Assembly: GCA_002384765.1 (NCBI GenBank)
Contig: DGBM01000316.1
Coordinates: forward strand, 11,101-17,743
Length of the DNA: 6,643 bases
Direction: 5' to 3'
Origin: Demequinaceae bacterium UBA4004
GTDB lineage: Bacteria > Actinomycetota > Actinomycetes > Actinomycetales > Demequinaceae
The notes under the pieces are model-generated. The model worked only from the letters and a program-made list of their open reading frames with translations, made no database searches and was not told the origin of the DNA. Below, piece by piece: positions 5,402 through 6,643 of this stretch. A program made the position numbers and the translations under genes. Each line of letters begins with the position of its first letter. Position 1 is the stretch's first letter.

Positions 5402-6643
5402 TCATGGTTCCGTCAGAGAACCCTGAGTACTGTCGTTGAAATTCTTCACGTCTTCACGAGCGCGTTGGGTTCCAGAATAGAAACTCGAGAAGCGGCTACG
5501 CACCGCCTCAGCGTCTCGCGGAACTTCCGGAGCCGCAACGTCCGCGCTCGACTCAGGCTCAGTTTCGCGCTCCACGGGGGTGCGCTTCACGAGGCCCGCT
5601 CGGGTCTTCTCGACCTTCGGACGCTCGGCTGCAAGCGAGCTGAGCTCGGAGAATACTTCGGATGCGTAGTCGACAGAGCCCTCGGACTGCTGCTCGGAAT
5701 CGATCTGCACCACCGGGCGATACTCGGTGGCCGTCTCGGGCGCCGCTGCCTGAAGTGCGCTCTCGCCCGCGGTCTCCCAGCCGAGCGGGCTCGCCAGTTG
5801 ATCTGGCGAGTACGCCACCGGGATGCTTCCGGGGACAAAGACGGCGTCCGAATCCGCCGCGTCCGAAGCGGCGGCGCGAGGCGCCAACGGCCAATCGGCC
5901 TCGATAGTCTCATCGCCCGTCGCTTCCGGAACGAATTCGGAAGGACTCTCATCAGGCGCCGGGGGTGCTTGCGGGGTGGCGCTCTCCGGTTCGCTCACTT
6001 CGGCGTCGGGCACCGGTCCGATCCAGGTCGACGTGTCTTCGTGCCGCCGAGGCTCTTCCGAGATAGGCGGGCTGAGGTTGCTGCTCAGTGGCTCAAACTG
6101 CGCCGGCTCAAACTGCGCTGGCTCGATCTGCGCCGGCTTGATCTGCGCTGGCTCGATCTGAGAGGACTCGACCGGGGACGGCTCCTGGTGTTCGTAGAGA
6201 GACGCCCGGGGAACCGCACTCCGCCACGTGGGCTCGAGGTTTGACGACTCCTCGGCCGGGGGCTCCTTGGCTGGGACGCCTGCGGGCTCCGGCAAGTCCG
6301 GGGTTCCCGCGTCGGACGCAACCGGCTCCGGTGGCTGAGAGGCATTCTCTTCCGGTTGGTCCTCGTGCTTGCTGCCACGCCCAAAGACACGTGCGAAGAA
6401 ACCCCCGCGCTCCTCGGCACCCTCGGGGTGCGAAACGTCCGAGAGGAGTTCATCGAGGCTCGGCACCGACGTCACGGGACCCGATTCGAACTGCGGGCTG
6501 TGACCCTCCGGTGCCCCATGCCAGTCACCGTCCGAGGCTCCGAACGGGCTCGGCGCGGCTGGCGCCTCGGCATGCTCTGGTGCCGGGTACAGCGGCGCAT
6601 CGAAGGCAGGCTCGGCTTGCGCTTCCGACGCTTCCGACGCTTC
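5402..6643 (-). CDS. cvnA: C-terminal tail of conservon sensor histidine kinase (CvnA-like), N-terminus outside the window
   Basis: The frame is open to the right edge, giving 413 C-terminal residues. A GTG at 6475 could be mistaken for a start, but coding continues 56 codons beyond it with the same composition. No kinase or ATPase domain is in view; the whole stretch is Pro/Glu/Ala/Ser-rich, acidic and probably disordered, with five tandem EPAQ-type pentapeptides. Two features link it to the long tails of actinobacterial nitrate-sensor-like CvnA kinases: AGLVKRTP (near 5578-5601) resembles their GLPRRVP motif, and AVRSRFSSFYSGTQRARED (near 5449-5505) resembles their closing VRxxLSSFxxGxxRxR motif. 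Position directly before cvnBCD supports this. The full protein would normally have two membrane segments, HAMP and HATPase domains. A separate disordered protein is the less likely alternative. Confidence 0.8.
   Translation of the reverse strand, partial: EASEASEAQAEPAFDAPLYPAPEHAEAPAAPSPFGASDGDWHGAPEGHSPQFESGPVTSVPSLDELLSDVSHPEGAEERGGFFARVFGRGSKHEDQPEENASQPPEPVASDAGTPDLPEPAGVPAKEPPAEESSNLEPTWRSAVPRASLYEHQEPSPVESSQIEPAQIKPAQIEPAQFEPAQFEPLSSNLSPPISEEPRRHEDTSTWIGPVPDAEVSEPESATPQAPPAPDESPSEFVPEATGDETIEADWPLAPRAAASDAADSDAVFVPGSIPVAYSPDQLASPLGWETAGESALQAAAPETATEYRPVVQIDSEQQSEGSVDYASEVFSELSSLAAERPKVEKTRAGLVKRTPVERETEPESSADVAAPEVPRDAEAVRSRFSSFYSGTQRAREDVKNFNDSTQGSLTEP
6092..6166 (-). repeat. Five-copy 15-nt tandem repeat in the cvnA tail
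   Basis: Five 15-nt units encode consecutive (Q)(I/F)(E/K)PA pentapeptides. Units alternate GCC/GCT on the plus strand (CCG/CCA proline codons), suggesting growth by duplication of a 30-nt pair. The last unit diverges in its final bases. Frame is kept, so length changes would be tolerated. Confidence 0.85.
6621..6643 (-). repeat. 9-nt tandem repeat at the window edge in the cvnA tail
   Basis: GCTTCCGAC occurs twice and a third copy is cut by the window end. It encodes repeated Glu-Ala-Ser tripeptides and may continue outside. Confidence 0.6.

Noticed and set aside
5854..5874. CCGCCGC/GCGGCGG hairpin inside the cvnA tail
   Set aside because: It arises from Ala-rich GC-rich codons within a continuous reading frame; no U-tract or boundary suggests a function.
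4934..6244. Long plus-strand open frame of 436 codons opposite cvnB and the cvnA tail
   Set aside because: Its Arg/Leu-rich repeats are the antisense of the EPAQ repeat; no family motif is visible, and the minus-strand genes explain the region.
5402..6475. GTG at 6475 as the start of a separate disordered protein
   Set aside because: The same frame stays open to the window edge with the same Pro/Glu/Ala-rich composition, and no ribosome binding site precedes this GTG.

Overview
The window comes from a high-GC actinomycete. The evidence is the strong G/C bias at third codon positions, GTG starts with good Shine-Dalgarno sites, an unencoded tRNA CCA end, and a four-gene 'conservon' (cvnABCD), a signalling cassette known from Streptomyces and other actinobacteria. 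A member of the Micrococcales or a relative is my guess, not shown by the sequence. Every gene I can support lies on the minus strand, so transcription runs from right to left. No gap between genes exceeds about 130 bases.

Right part (about 3922-6643): the tail of a conservon sensor-kinase gene (cvnA-like; the kinase core lies outside the window), then a Roadblock/LC7 protein (cvnB), a DUF742 winged-helix-like protein (cvnC) and a small Ras/MglA-like GTPase (cvnD). Spacing is tight, and cvnC and cvnD overlap by 20 nt. By analogy with studied conservons, these form a membrane-associated complex that resembles a G-protein-coupled sensor. The kinase tail is Pro/Glu/Ala-rich, appears disordered, and carries a pentapeptide tandem repeat.

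Middle (about 3312-3879): a solitary VapC-like PIN-domain gene with no antitoxin gene beside it and with the usual third acidic residue replaced by Ala. Its stop codon lies inside a tRNA-Ser(UGA) gene on the same strand. A strong hairpin follows the tRNA.

Left part (1-3219): a compact catabolic operon of a VOC-superfamily metalloprotein, a FadR/FCD-type GntR regulator, a GabD1-type succinate-semialdehyde dehydrogenase and a beta-hydroxyacid dehydrogenase (cut by the window edge). The first two genes overlap by 4 nt, and the last two are 14 and 2 nt from their upstream neighbours. A plausible promoter and two short inverted repeats precede the first gene and are candidate operator sites for the regulator. 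The likely theme is oxidation of a small hydroxy acid or semialdehyde (for example 4-hydroxybutyrate to succinate semialdehyde to succinate), but the substrate is inferred only.
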